A stretch of DNA of 64,000 nucleotides from Xestospongia muta (taxonomy: Eukaryota > Porifera > Demospongiae > Haplosclerida > Petrosiidae): the NCBI GenBank assembly GCA_963693285.1, contig OY848930.1, forward strand, positions 4,960,001-5,024,000, written 5' to 3'. Shown in pieces: positions 36,180 to 51,900 of the stretch. The translations under genes were made by a program, and so were the position numbers. Position 1 is the stretch's first letter; the number at the start of each line of letters is the position of its first letter. Below the pieces are notes generated by a model that did no database searches, was not told where the DNA came from, and saw only the letters and a program-made list of their open reading frames with translations.

Positions 36180-39100
36180 TGACAGACAGACAGACTGACA
36201 GATAGACAGACAGACTGACTGACAGACAGACAGACAGACAGACAGAGATATATACCTACCTTTAAAGTTATGGTCAAGCACTTGTGTGTTATATTAGGAA
36301 GACATTTTGAGTGAGTTATGTAACCACAGGCTGAAATATATCACAATAATATATTAAAAAAGACAGCACTTTTATAAACTTACTTTTACACTTTAACACT
36401 CGTCTCAGTAGTCCTATTAAAGGTCTGTTACAAGTATCACATTTTTTGCCTCTTAAACCTCGTGGAATGAGTTCTAATTGGTGCCCACAAACTTCTTCAC
36501 CAAAGGAATCTTCTTCTAGAGCCTGAAGAGAGGAAGAAGGAGATGTATACACACAGACTTGGTCTGCAAACTAACCTCAATCATTTTTTGTTTAAGTAAC
36601 TGCATTTGAACTAAAGTCTTCTGGAGACGAACATCAGAACTATCACGACGTAAGTGATTCTTTAACCGTAACACCTGACTTTCAATTTCTCCAAGAGTTG
36701 GTTCACTTTCAAAATGATTCTCTTCAAGTACCAAAGCAGTAAGTTCTTCTGATGTCAACAATTCCAGCTGTTGTATAACAAGATCACTCATATTTTGTTT
36801 ACCATCAGTACCATCCGTAACAATAAAGTCATTATCAGATTTTGACTGGTCTCTTGTGTCCATGTTTGTTTGGGCAGTCTCTTCTTTTTTCACTTTTGAA
36901 AACAACACACCAGATTCAAAAAAGGGTTTACCAGGAGTAAGACTTGATTCAGATGGATAATCAGAGTCAAATGGGTTAGTTAGTGATGCCGTAGGTACTG
37001 GTATCTCAGTAACAAAATGGTTTATATTGTCAGGAGGTAGACTCTCTTGTGGTACATAATTGTCAGAAAATGGATTTGTACTTTGGACAGGCTCTGTGGA
37101 TACGGGCACGTTCACAACAACCTCATCAAAGAATGGATTGGTAGGGGCCCCCATTGGTGTAATGGCTTCTTCCAGGCTTAATTGCAAACCGTCTTCATTA
37201 GTGATGGAGGTGGTCATTTGAAAATGCAAATCACCTTTCCTATGATCTTGATTTGAATCATGGTGATTGCTCCTTTGAAAATCATCCTCTTTCCTTTCAT
37301 TGTGAGATATGTTCTCTTCATTCTCTTTAACTTCTCTAGAGGGAGACAGCCCAGTTGCTAACCTCAAAATCTCGGTAAATGAATACTCTTCCTTTTCTAT
37401 TTCCTCTTTCGCAGGGGATGATCTTAATGAATTGGTTTGTAAGGATTTTAGGTTGTCAGTTGGTCTATGGTCATCTAATGGTGGTTCAGAAGATGAGCGT
37501 CGCTGACTAGATTCCTGTATTGTAGAAGATGGGTGTGGCTGACTAGGCAGAGTTGCATCTTGCATTAGCTGAGCTATGGAAGATGACTGTGTGTTTTCAA
37601 CTTGAGAAGAGAGAGATGGGAGTGGTTCAGTGGGTGGGGTTTCATCCAATAGCTGCTCTGTTGCAGAAAGTGGGCGGAGCTGGTCGAGTTGAGTTTCAAT
37701 TAATTCTTCTAACAAAGGTTCTTCTGATTGAGGTAACTCTTGAGAAATCAAGTTAGTTGATTCATTTACTGATACATCATCCGTGAACGGAGAGAGTGAT
37801 TTTTTTCTTATTTCTTTCTTTGCAACAATTTTTTCCTCCTTTTCTCTCTCATCAACACTCGTGCGTTCTTCCTCTTCATCGATGGTGACACCACGACTCC
37901 ATTCTTCATTTCCCACTTCTTCATTTAAAACATTATCAAATCTTTGCAGATCAGTATAAGCAACTGAAGTCGACTTTCCCTTGGATAACACATCCACTAC
38001 AACAGCATCGTCGTCATTATACATGGATGCCTCTATCCCAGCTACATTATCTCGAACAATCTCAACATCTCTTTCTTTTCCAGTGATTTCCGGAATAAAG
38101 TTAACTTGATCACCTACTTTGGAAGTAATAGTACTTGTATCTTGTAAAATGGAGGAAGATTCCGTGCTACTTGACATCCAGCTACTACTGTCACTGCTAG
38201 CAACAGGGGAACTCGTTGAAGAGGGGGCTCCGTCCAGTTCTCTTTCTCCTTGGTATCCTAAATAGATACATACCATAATCTGGCTATAAAGAAACTACGT
38301 AGTCACATGACTAACTACTATTGTTGCTATGGCAATTATCAATGAACAATACAGGCTAATTAATACTATCGCTATGGCAATTATCAATCACTGATAACAA
38401 TACCTTCAACAGGTTGTGGTGCTCGTAAACGTAGAGCTGGTTCTAGAGCCTCAGGAGCAGGGGAAAATTCCAAACTAGCAGTATCCACAGTGATGTCAAA
38501 TAATATCTGAGAAAGTCCAGTTAGCATATGTTTCAATGGTGACACAACTTCCTCATCTCTCAGAAATGCATGTACCTCATAGTATTGGCTACAAAGGAGA
38601 CGAGGATAGTACTAGCAGGTAAGGAGTGAGTGGTACTTACTTTAAAAGTTGAGTGTCTTGACATAAAATGTTGATATAACTTTCAAGAGAACATTCATTG
38701 GCTGCTAGCCGTATCCATGCTCTACAACGACCATTGTCACTTTGAGCATATTGAAGACTTATGAGAGAGAGAGAGAGAGAGATCATCATACTATGGTAAC
38801 TATAGTAACATAATAGCTAACCAATTAATGTAGTCAATAGCTTGTTTGCGAGAAATACGAAGGACTATAGGCCAAAACGTTGGCTGTTTACCTGATGCAA
38901 ACCAGCTGGCCTTCAAACCATGACGTAATATATCTTCAAATCGAGCACATAGCCTCTGTACTGTACGAGAGTCTTTGAGAACACCTCCTTCAGTACGAGT
39001 AAACAGCAGCTGAGTCTAATGAAGAGAGAATGGGTGAACTTAGGGGGGAGGCTCCTGCGTTTGACGTCAATTAACCAATTTATAGGAAAAAAATAATCAA

Positions 39101-39515
39101 GTATAAGTTTATAACCAATCTAAATCTATAAGCAGTCTAGTATTATGATTATCAACTTGTATTCTTCCTTGTTATTTAAAACGTTGACAATATTAGGCTA
39201 ATTAATTTGTGCTCAATTAATAATTAATTATCATCCATGAATTTATAATACCATATTAATTAGTGCCTTAATTAAGGGGTATCTCTTTTGAATACAGAAG
39301 CTCTTAACCTTTTAAGATCTACATAAGTAGTACATACCTCTTTGACAGCTCTGGAGAGGTTTTTGAGGAACGCTTGTCGAGTTTTGTTTTGCCTCTCCAG
39401 AAACTCTGGGTCAACTACAACAAAAGAGTTATCATTGCAGCTGTGAAATAGAGAAGAGAGTACCTTTTTGTTTAGAAAAAAGACCTTTTACTCCTTTGCT
39501 TTTCAGTAAGTCCAT
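34978..39515 (-). CDS. PLEKHM1-like RUN and Rubicon-homology domain protein
   Basis: The start [13 protein letters not shown] at 39515 leads into a RUN domain ([53 protein letters not shown]), very like PLEKHM1's F-W-P-L-L-K..G-R-C-R-A-W-L-R-L-A. A single 1.76-kb exon (36.5-38.27 kb) encodes an acidic, Ser-rich, apparently disordered linker with three NPF motifs. Then comes a C1-like zinc finger ([29 protein letters not shown]) and a Rubicon-homology domain: [51 protein letters not shown], and a final Cys/His cluster ending CPVCLDRRK. Relatives bind Rab7 and act in endosome, lysosome and autophagosome traffic. No PH domain was found between RUN and C1, unlike PLEKHM1. Divergent from NSFL1C. 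Confidence 0.82.
36080..36248. repeat. (GACA)n microsatellite
   Basis: About 40 GACA/GACT tetramers in an intron of the PLEKHM1-like gene, just before the exon with the C1-domain cysteines. Confidence 0.95.
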
Positions 39516-39573
39516 TCCAGTACACACCCACTTTGATAAGCTCGCCCCGCCTCGAAACCACGCCCATAGCAAC
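39516..39573. promoter_or_regulatory. Very short shared upstream region, PLEKHM1-like/NSFL1C
   Basis: Only 58 bases part the two ATGs. The stretch holds CCCCGCC and CCACGCCCA, both Sp/KLF-type GC/CACCC boxes, and no TATA box. Transcripts from the two strands may overlap. Inferred from position. Confidence 0.55.
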
Positions 39574-41773
39574 ATGGCTGACTCAGGTGTTGATCAATTC
39601 TGTGCTGTTACAGGATCGAGTAAAGAGAGAGCTCAATTTTACTTAGAAGCAGCTGGAGGTAATCTTCAGGCGGCCATTGATGCTTACTTTAATCAAGAGT
39701 CCACAAATGTGAGACATAAAGCTTTTATTTGGTTTGATTAATTACATGGGTGTGGTTTTCAATAATAGACTCCACCTCCTGTCCCAAGTCATAGCAGACC
39801 TCAACAATCTGAAGGGAAAAGGTATAAATGATGTTGAAACTGTATTAATAATTACATCGTGTGTTATATTAATACTTGTTTTGTTAAGAGAATCTCTCTA
39901 CTTTATTTACTATTTCTTAAATTAATTGTTCTCACGTTACTGTAGTGGTTTTGCAACTCTATCCGACTACAAATCATCTCAACCACAAGATGATAAAGAC
40001 GACGAAGGACAAAAGTTCTTTGCTGGGGGCTCTGAACACAGGTACATAACAACCTCAAACACTGTCATGTGAATAACAATAACTGTCCCATGATCATCAC
40101 ATGCTGTACCTAATATATGACATGGCTATCATGTGACTTTGTTGATCTCATTTTAGTGGACAGCTTATTTCTGGTCCACCAAAAAAGAAGAAAGATATAG
40201 CAAAGGAGGTCTTTGAGGCTGCCAAACAGTACATTAACAAACAAAGTGATTGTGTTTTTATTGAATTACTTACAGACAAGGTGCTATACCTGTTGAAGAA
40301 GAAGAACGAAAGGAAAAAGAAAAGAAAAAATCAAGTTTCTTTCATGGAACAGGTTTGGAAATTGTTTCTATCATTTCTATTCATTTATCCATCTATCCAT
40401 CTATTTATTTGTGCTATACATCCATTTTTCATAAAGGATTTAGGTTAGGGGAAACAGAAGGTCCAAGTGATTCTGTCACTGGAGCAACAATTCCTAAAAA
40501 ACAAGAGAAGATTTTAAAAACTCTTACATTCTGGAAAGATGGGTTCACTGTTGATGATGGGCCATTACGTGATGGACAATCTTCTGAAGATCAGAGATTT
40601 CTCCAAGACATCAGTAGAGGGTGAGTAGGCTGAAACCAATACCAATAGACTGGGAATGAGAATATATACATTACATCATATTAATAGTATTACTTTATTT
40701 ATAGGGAGATCCCCCGGGAACTTATCAATGCTGCTAGAGGTGGAGAAGTGGATATTAATCTTGAGGACCGAAGAACAGAAAAATTTACTCCTAGAAAACC
40801 TAAATTAGTAGCATTTTCCGGAGCAGGCCATAAACTTGGCAAGTAAGTTTATTCATCCATTTTCACTACCCATGCATCCATTTAAGTATTTATTTGTCCA
40901 TTTCTTTGCTCTTTGCATTTTTAGTGTTACTCCTGAACTACATTCACCAGCATCGGAAACCACACCCACTAACCCCACCCCTCCACCTAGTGTTATCCTC
41001 AATCCCAGCCAACCTGTGACTTCAATTCAAATTCGACTTGGTGATGGCTCAAGGTGGGTGTGGTCATATTTATAACCTTATTGGTTATATCCTTGTCTCT
41101 TTTAGACTTCAGTGCAAATTTAATCACTCGCACACTGTAGGAGATATAAGGCAGTTTATTATAGAGTATCCTTGTGTAGTTAGGGTTAATTTTAAATTTG
41201 AAATTAGGTCTTTTTTGAGCTTAATTATGCGCAGTTAGCCACAAATTGTGAACCTCTCTAGGTGGATACTATAAGACATTGTAAACTGTCCTTAATATAG
41301 AGGTTGTGTAATACACTAAAGTATTAGTATGGGACTAGAACAAGTGTCCTCAATATAGAGGTTGTATAATACGTTAAAGTATTAGTATGGGACTAGAACA
41401 AGTGTCCTCAATATAGAGGTTGTATAATACACTAAAGTATTAGTATGGGACTAGAACAAGTGTCCTCAATATAGAGGTTGTATAATACGCTAAAGTATTA
41501 GTATGGGATTAGAACAAGTGTCCTCAATATAGAGGTTGTATAATACACTAAATTATTAGTATGGGACAAGTGTAGAGAGTGTCATTAATTCAAGATGTCC
41601 TCTTTATAGAGGTTTTGTTCCTTAAAGCTCCACTCACTAGTTCATCTCCACAAATGAGCACTAGGACATTCATTCTTCTTACTACATTTCCCAACAAACA
41701 ACTCACTGATATGGGACAAACACTAGCAGAAGCTAACCTGTTAAATGCCGTGGTTGTCCAAAGGTTCCAGTAA
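39574..41773 (+). CDS. NSFL1C: NSFL1 cofactor p47 (UBA-SEP-UBX adaptor of p97)
   Basis: Ten exons: 39574-39708, 39769-39821, 39946-40041, 40157-40228, 40276-40352, 40437-40620, 40705-40842, 40925-41053, 41106-41173, 41628-41773. The UBA domain is [20 protein letters not shown] with [10 protein letters not shown]. The SEP domain has [34 protein letters not shown] and [10 protein letters not shown]. The UBX domain has [26 protein letters not shown] and the TFPNKQLTD loop (family T-F-P-N-K-E-L), which inserts into p97. The end [11 protein letters not shown] matches the human N-L-L-N-A-V-I-V-Q-R. p47 recruits the AAA ATPase p97/VCP to ubiquitinated cargo for Golgi and ER membrane fusion. Exon 9's donor (GTGTAG at 41174) is weak and could move slightly. 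Confidence 0.94.
41270..41590. repeat. 58-bp minisatellite in NSFL1C intron 9
   Basis: About five copies of a 58-bp unit with core GTCCTCAATATAGAGGTTGT, which contains an imperfect palindrome (CCTC..GAGG). A related sequence is found in a CARMIL intron near 56400-56475. Confidence 0.88.
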
Positions 41774-42592
41774 AGATAACAATGTTATAAGACCCATAAC
41801 CACTATATCATCTGTTTTGATATTAAAGATATGATTGTTTTATGTACCATTTCAGAAATAGTTTTCTTTTATGATATTTAATAAATACTGTGGAGTGACA
41901 CAACTAACTTTGGTCTCTAATATGCTATAGTGATTGTTGCTACTATGATATATACATGTATGTTGTTGCTATGGTAATGTACTGTGGCAATTGTTGCTAT
42001 GGTGAGATATACATAGTTGCTATAGTAATGTTGCTATGACAACTATTACTAAAATGAATGTTGCTATGGTAACTGTTAATATAGTGATTGTTGCTACAGT
42101 GATACCTACATTGTTGCCATGGTAATATTGTTATGGTAATTATTACCAAGGAAATTGTTGCTATGGTGAGAGATATGCATAGTTGCTATAGTAATGTTGC
42201 TATGACAACCATTACTAACATGAATGTTGCTATGGTAACTGTTACTATAGTGATTGTTGCTATGGCAATATATATTGTTGCTATGGTAACGTTGTTATGG
42301 TGATTGTTACATTGTAATAATTGCTATGATAATGCACATGTTGTTAATATGGTTACATAAATGTAACTTTTTGTATGTGTTACATAGTTCCAAGAATTTG
42401 GGAGGTTGGTGAGTCTGATTGGTTTTGAAACTTGGCAATAATTCATATAAATTAAACAATGGTAATTAATTAAATAATAATAATAATAATAATAATATTA
42501 ATAATCAATATAAAAATTAAAATGTTACAGTCGGTGAGGGTGATTGTGATGGTGACAAATGTGATGATAACAAATACAAAAAATCAAAAACA
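41774..42592. other. Convergent spacer NSFL1C/MBTPS1
   Basis: No gene. The region is dominated by GTTGCTATGGTAAC-like repeats (41929-42320) and an (AAT)n run near 42475-42495. Confidence 0.7.
41929..42320. repeat. Degenerate repeats with X-box-like palindromes
   Basis: A motif of the form GTTGCTATGGTAAC recurs, exact at 42060-42073, 42226-42239 and 42277-42290, as GTTGCTATGACAAC at 42030-42043 and 42196-42209, and with one or two changes elsewhere. Part of the array is a larger duplication of about 166 bp (from about 42001 and 42166). Confidence 0.85.
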
Positions 42593-47070
<4,478 letters not shown>

Positions 47071-48204
47071 CTTTTGTTTAGGTACAACTATTGGGCGTAG
47101 CCATGTTTATCAATTACGACACGCCTACTTATGAAATTTACAACCGATTATTTAACCCTTTGTTGGCTAATGGGGTTAATTTATTTACATCTACCTGTAC
47201 CAGCAGAACAAGGGGTATGCAATGCAGAGCAGTATTACTAATGTAACTTAACAAGGATCTATACATCTAACTCCATAAAAAATTGGTGATTTCATTACAT
47301 AGACCAATTCTTAATTTTTGACTCAAAACCACAGACAATTCATGGTCTGAAATAAGGAATAGCCCAGAATCATTGGTAGCCAAGTTGCTTCAATTTTTTA
47401 ATGAAATTAGCTGTATAGGTCCTTGTTAAGTAGAATAAGTGATTATGCTCAAAAATGTTGTTAAAGTCTATTAAAAAAAGATTAATTAATATACATGTAC
47501 TGGTCAAGTAAAACATATTATAATAAATTTTTATAATATAATTCAAAATTTGAGAACAATATTACTAATGTCACTTAACAAGAATCTATATAGCTAACTT
47601 CATTAAAAAATTCAAGTGATTTCATAACATGGACCAATTCTTAATTTATTTGAGACCACGGACAGTCCATGGTCTGAATTAAAAAATGACCTAAAATGAT
47701 CAGTAGCTAAATCACTTGTTGAGTAGAGTAACTAATTATGCTCAGAAATACTGTTAGAGTATTTAAAAAAGATTGTTAATTACATATGCATATTGCATAT
47801 GTTGTAGAACAAAAGGGTATTATTACAATTTTTAAAAATCTAATGCAACATTTGAGAACATGACTATAAATAATGTCATTTAACAAGAATCTATATGGTG
47901 GTCCTAGCTAGCAATAGTAGGAAATCCTAGATAGTATGTAGGAGAGTCCATTGGTAGGGTTGTTTGGGGCAACACACTGCACCTTTTAATGTAATAGAAT
48001 GTTTTTGACTTAGCAAGTTTAAGAGCAATAAATAATTACAAAGTGTCTAGGTAGCCTGCACCATATTGTATGAACAATACAACTACATCTTTCTTTTTTA
48101 AATGTAATAGTTTATGTATAAAACTTGTTGTTAAGACAAACTAAAATTCTACAAAAAATAATAAAATATAATTATTATATTTGTCAGCTAAAACAGACTA
48201 CAGC
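47071..48204. other. Intergenic region MBTPS1/CARMIL with diverged direct repeat
   Basis: No coding sequence. The MBTPS1 upstream side has GGGCGTAGC and ACACGCC elements. Two diverged copies of a unit of about 320 bp lie at about 47231-47560 and 47562-47871, and a third copy begins at about 47872; each opens with CTTAACAAGRATCTATA. Both copies carry a CATGGTCTGAA segment next to its near inverse. Confidence 0.7.
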
Positions 48205-48949
48205 CTATATGTTTTCCTTATCATTAATGTCAGCACTGGGTAGCTTTAACATTTCATCTTGAGAGTTGCTGTTTGATTTTTCATCTTTTTCTTTACTCTC
48301 GGTTTTTGCTGTCTCTTGGAGAGCACTGGAGTCGAGATCATTGTTCTTTTCACTCACCTGTAGAGATAAAATACAAGAGATGTTTTTCATTTTCTTCAGG
48401 TCTTACTTCATCAAGTGAAGGAGGAGGTACTTCTTTTTTTGTCGAGGGTCTCTTTGCTTTAGGTTTACTAGCAACAGGAGGAGGAGCTATAGGCTTCTTT
48501 TCAGGTGTCTCCTCAGGTTTGTCAGTAGTACCTTCAGTACCTGTAGCATCCTTCTCTCCCTTGATAACCAGCTATATATAAATAGTTACTCTAACTATAA
48601 CTTTACCATTTTATCTTGAAGGTCACTGTCAGTTTTTATATCTTTTTCTTTACTCTCAGTTTTTGCTGTCTCTTGGAGAGTAACGGAGTCGAGATCTTTA
48701 ACATCATTACTGTTTTCACTCACCTGTAGAAATAAAGTACAAGATATTATTATGTTCTCTTTCCTCAAGTCTTACTTCATCTATTATATCAGGTGAAGGA
48801 GAAAGTACTTCCTTTTTTGTCGAGGGTCTCTTTGGTTTAGGTTTGTTAGAGATAGGAGGAGGAGCAATGGGGTTCTTTTCAGGTGTCTCCTTAGGTTTGT
48901 CAGTAGCACCCTCGGTACTTGTGGTATTCTCCTGTTCCTTAATAACCGG
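48205..48949 (-). repeat. Tandem duplication of two CARMIL 3' exons
   Basis: Exons 48949-48776 and 48723-48607 are repeated as 48571-48407 and 48357-48205. Paired segments read EKNPIAPPPISNKPKPKRPS / EKKPIAPPPVASKPKAKRPS and LQETAKTESKEKD in both. The intron between the exons of each pair is also about the same length. Confidence 0.9.
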
Positions 48950-51900
48950 CTGTTTATAAATAGTTTTATAATATAATTATAGACAATAATATTGTCGTTA
49001 CTTTAGTTGGTTTTAATTGAACTGGAATGCCTTGTTTAAGAACACCAGCTAACTGACCAACAGATGCTGATGTTTTTGACGGTGGTTTCCAGCCTTCATC
49101 CTTCTCTTCAATAGTATCAATAACTTCTGTTGATTTAGGTCTCTGCATCAATATATACATATATATAACTTTATACATCAATATATATATAACTTTATAC
49201 ATCAATATAATATATAACTTTATACATCAATATATATATATAACTTTATACATCAATATATATATAACTTTATACATCAATATATATATAACTTTATCCA
49301 TCAATATATATATAACTTTATACATGCACACACACACACACACCCACACCCACACACACACCCACACCCACACACACACACACACACACACCCACACACA
49401 CACACACACACACATGTATATGTATATATGTATAAATAATGATTTGTACTTTTCTTTACCTGGGGTTTAACTTTTGGTACTGGAGGATTATTCTTCACAA
49501 CAATGTACTGTAAATAAAAATGAATGGACAGTGAGAATTGTCATTAATTCCTCCACCCCCTCTCTCTCTCTCTCTCAATTATAAGACAGATGACTCACTT
49601 CATCAGCTACTAATTCCGAAACACGTTTCTTTCCAACATCTTCTGTTTTTGTGGGTAAAAGTAACTCCTCCTTCTTTTCTTCTACATGTGGTGGATGTAC
49701 TTGTGTCGGCGGTGGAGGTGACAAAGAGGAAGGTGGTGAAGAAGTTGAAGACGATTTTGTATCCTTTTCCTTACGACTACCAAAGATCTTAGAAAAACCA
49801 GTTCTATAAAATATACATGTAAACATGTACATTGTAAACATGTAAACATGTACATTGTATACATGTAAACATGTACATTGTAAACATGTAAACATTGTAT
49901 ACATGTAAACATGTACATTGTAAAGATGTAAACATGTAGTTAACTTACTTTCTCTTGATACTATTGACAGATTTTTTCACATCATCATCAGGTGGAGAAA
50001 GAGGAGAGGCATTTTCTTCATTCTTTGTTTTTATAGGTGTTTTGGGACGTTCATTGTCTTCAGAAGATTGCGCATTCTTTGGTGGTTTCTGTGAAATATT
50101 TGAACTTTCTCTGCCTTCAGTAGACTGTGCTGGCTTTAGAGGTGTCTTTAAATGTTCACTATCTTCAGAAGGTTGCTCATTTTTGGCTGGTTTTACAGGG
50201 GTTTTAGGACGTTCATTGCTTTCAGAAGGTTGCTCATTTTTGGCTGGTTTTACAGGAGTTTTAGGGCGTTCATTGCTTTCAGAAGGTTGTTCATTCTTTG
50301 GTGGTTTTAGAGGCATCTTTGAACTTTCTCTGACTTCAGAAGGCTGTGATGGCTTTAGAGGCTCCTCCCCTTTAAGTGGCATTTCTTCTTTGCCTGGTAC
50401 TTTATCTTTGGGTGAAGTTTCAACATGATCTAGTCTAAAAGGATACAAAAAACTTGTTAGAGGAACAAAAAAAACTAACTTGACAGGTTCCAAAGGTTTG
50501 TCCTCTTTGTCTCCCTCTGCAGTGAGTTGGGCTTCCCAAAGAGAGATGTGACCATCTGTTGCATTACGCTTCAGAGCAGCTGGACGGTGGTGATGACGTC
50601 GTGCTGGACGTGGTCGTTGTTTACCCAAATGTTGGAGGGTAGGTCCATCAGTAGCCAAAGGATTTGAGGGCAACACAACTACAAATTTAAAAGACACATG
50701 CAAATGTAATTTATTATCACTCCCTCCCTCTCCTTCACAATTATTTACCCTCGTCATCACTATCATCGTCATCATCTCGGGCATGCCTCCTTCTAACTTT
50801 GCCCCTAACATTATCTTTTGTACGAAATGAGAATATCTTTGACACTCTCTTACTAGGAGATGCACTTGCTTTCTCTGCCATACGATGCTGGAAAACGATC
50901 ATTTATTTTATACATTTAATATAAACTCACCAATCGACCTGTGCAGCCCTCTAATTGTCCAAGGGTACGATCTACAATTAGCTCCGATATCACAGCAGCT
51001 GTTTCTAGATTCATTCCACTAAAAAATAAATAATAAAAAATCTATATCTTTTTTATTACCTTATATGGTTAATAATCTCAGGTGCTGTTTTCTTGGTGAC
51101 CGCCTTCTTAGCATCAACCAATTCCATCCTTAGTTCCCTACTGCCAATTTGACGAAGTGTTTCTCGAGTCTACATGTAGATACATGGACATATAATATAT
51201 ACACAAACCCCTTACTATATTAATACTGAGTATATCTCTTAGTTCACATGCTAGGTAATGTAGTTATAATGATATTCATTGCTACTAATGTACACGTATT
51301 GGGGAACAAATATAACTTACTCTCTCATCAAGAAACAATGGACACGCCTTCACACTTTGTGTGACCATTTTTTCAATGTTTTCCTGCACAAATTCATGAT
51401 ATAATTGTTCCACTTCTTTTTCCATCACTGATTGAATTCTTTGTACAATAGCTTCGTATTGCTTAGACTCCTGATGAGGAGAGTAGAGACTGTCAACTAA
51501 TTGGAGCACTTTATTAGCTTCTTCTTTAATGCCATTAGCTCGAGATGACTCTTCATCATAACCAGGAGGTTTCTTATCACTCTTGGATAAATTTGCCAAG
51601 ATTTCTTCCAGTTGGACAATTTCACGACTTATTATAGCCTACGAGATATATACAAGACATCAACACTTGTCCATCTTGAACCCATTCACCCATTTACCAT
51701 GTACATGTACATGTACATATACATATACATATACATGTACATGTACATGTATACATATACATGTACATGTACATATATACATGTACATGTATATATGTAC
51801 ATGTACATGTATATGTATATATACATGTACATACACTTTGTTGTGATGTAGTAAGGAGCCTCAGTTGATGACGTTTTGCTAACTCTATCCCCAGTCTCTC

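Noticed and set aside
36051..36281. Cys-Leu-Ser-Val repeat frames
   Set aside because: Translations of the GACA microsatellite.
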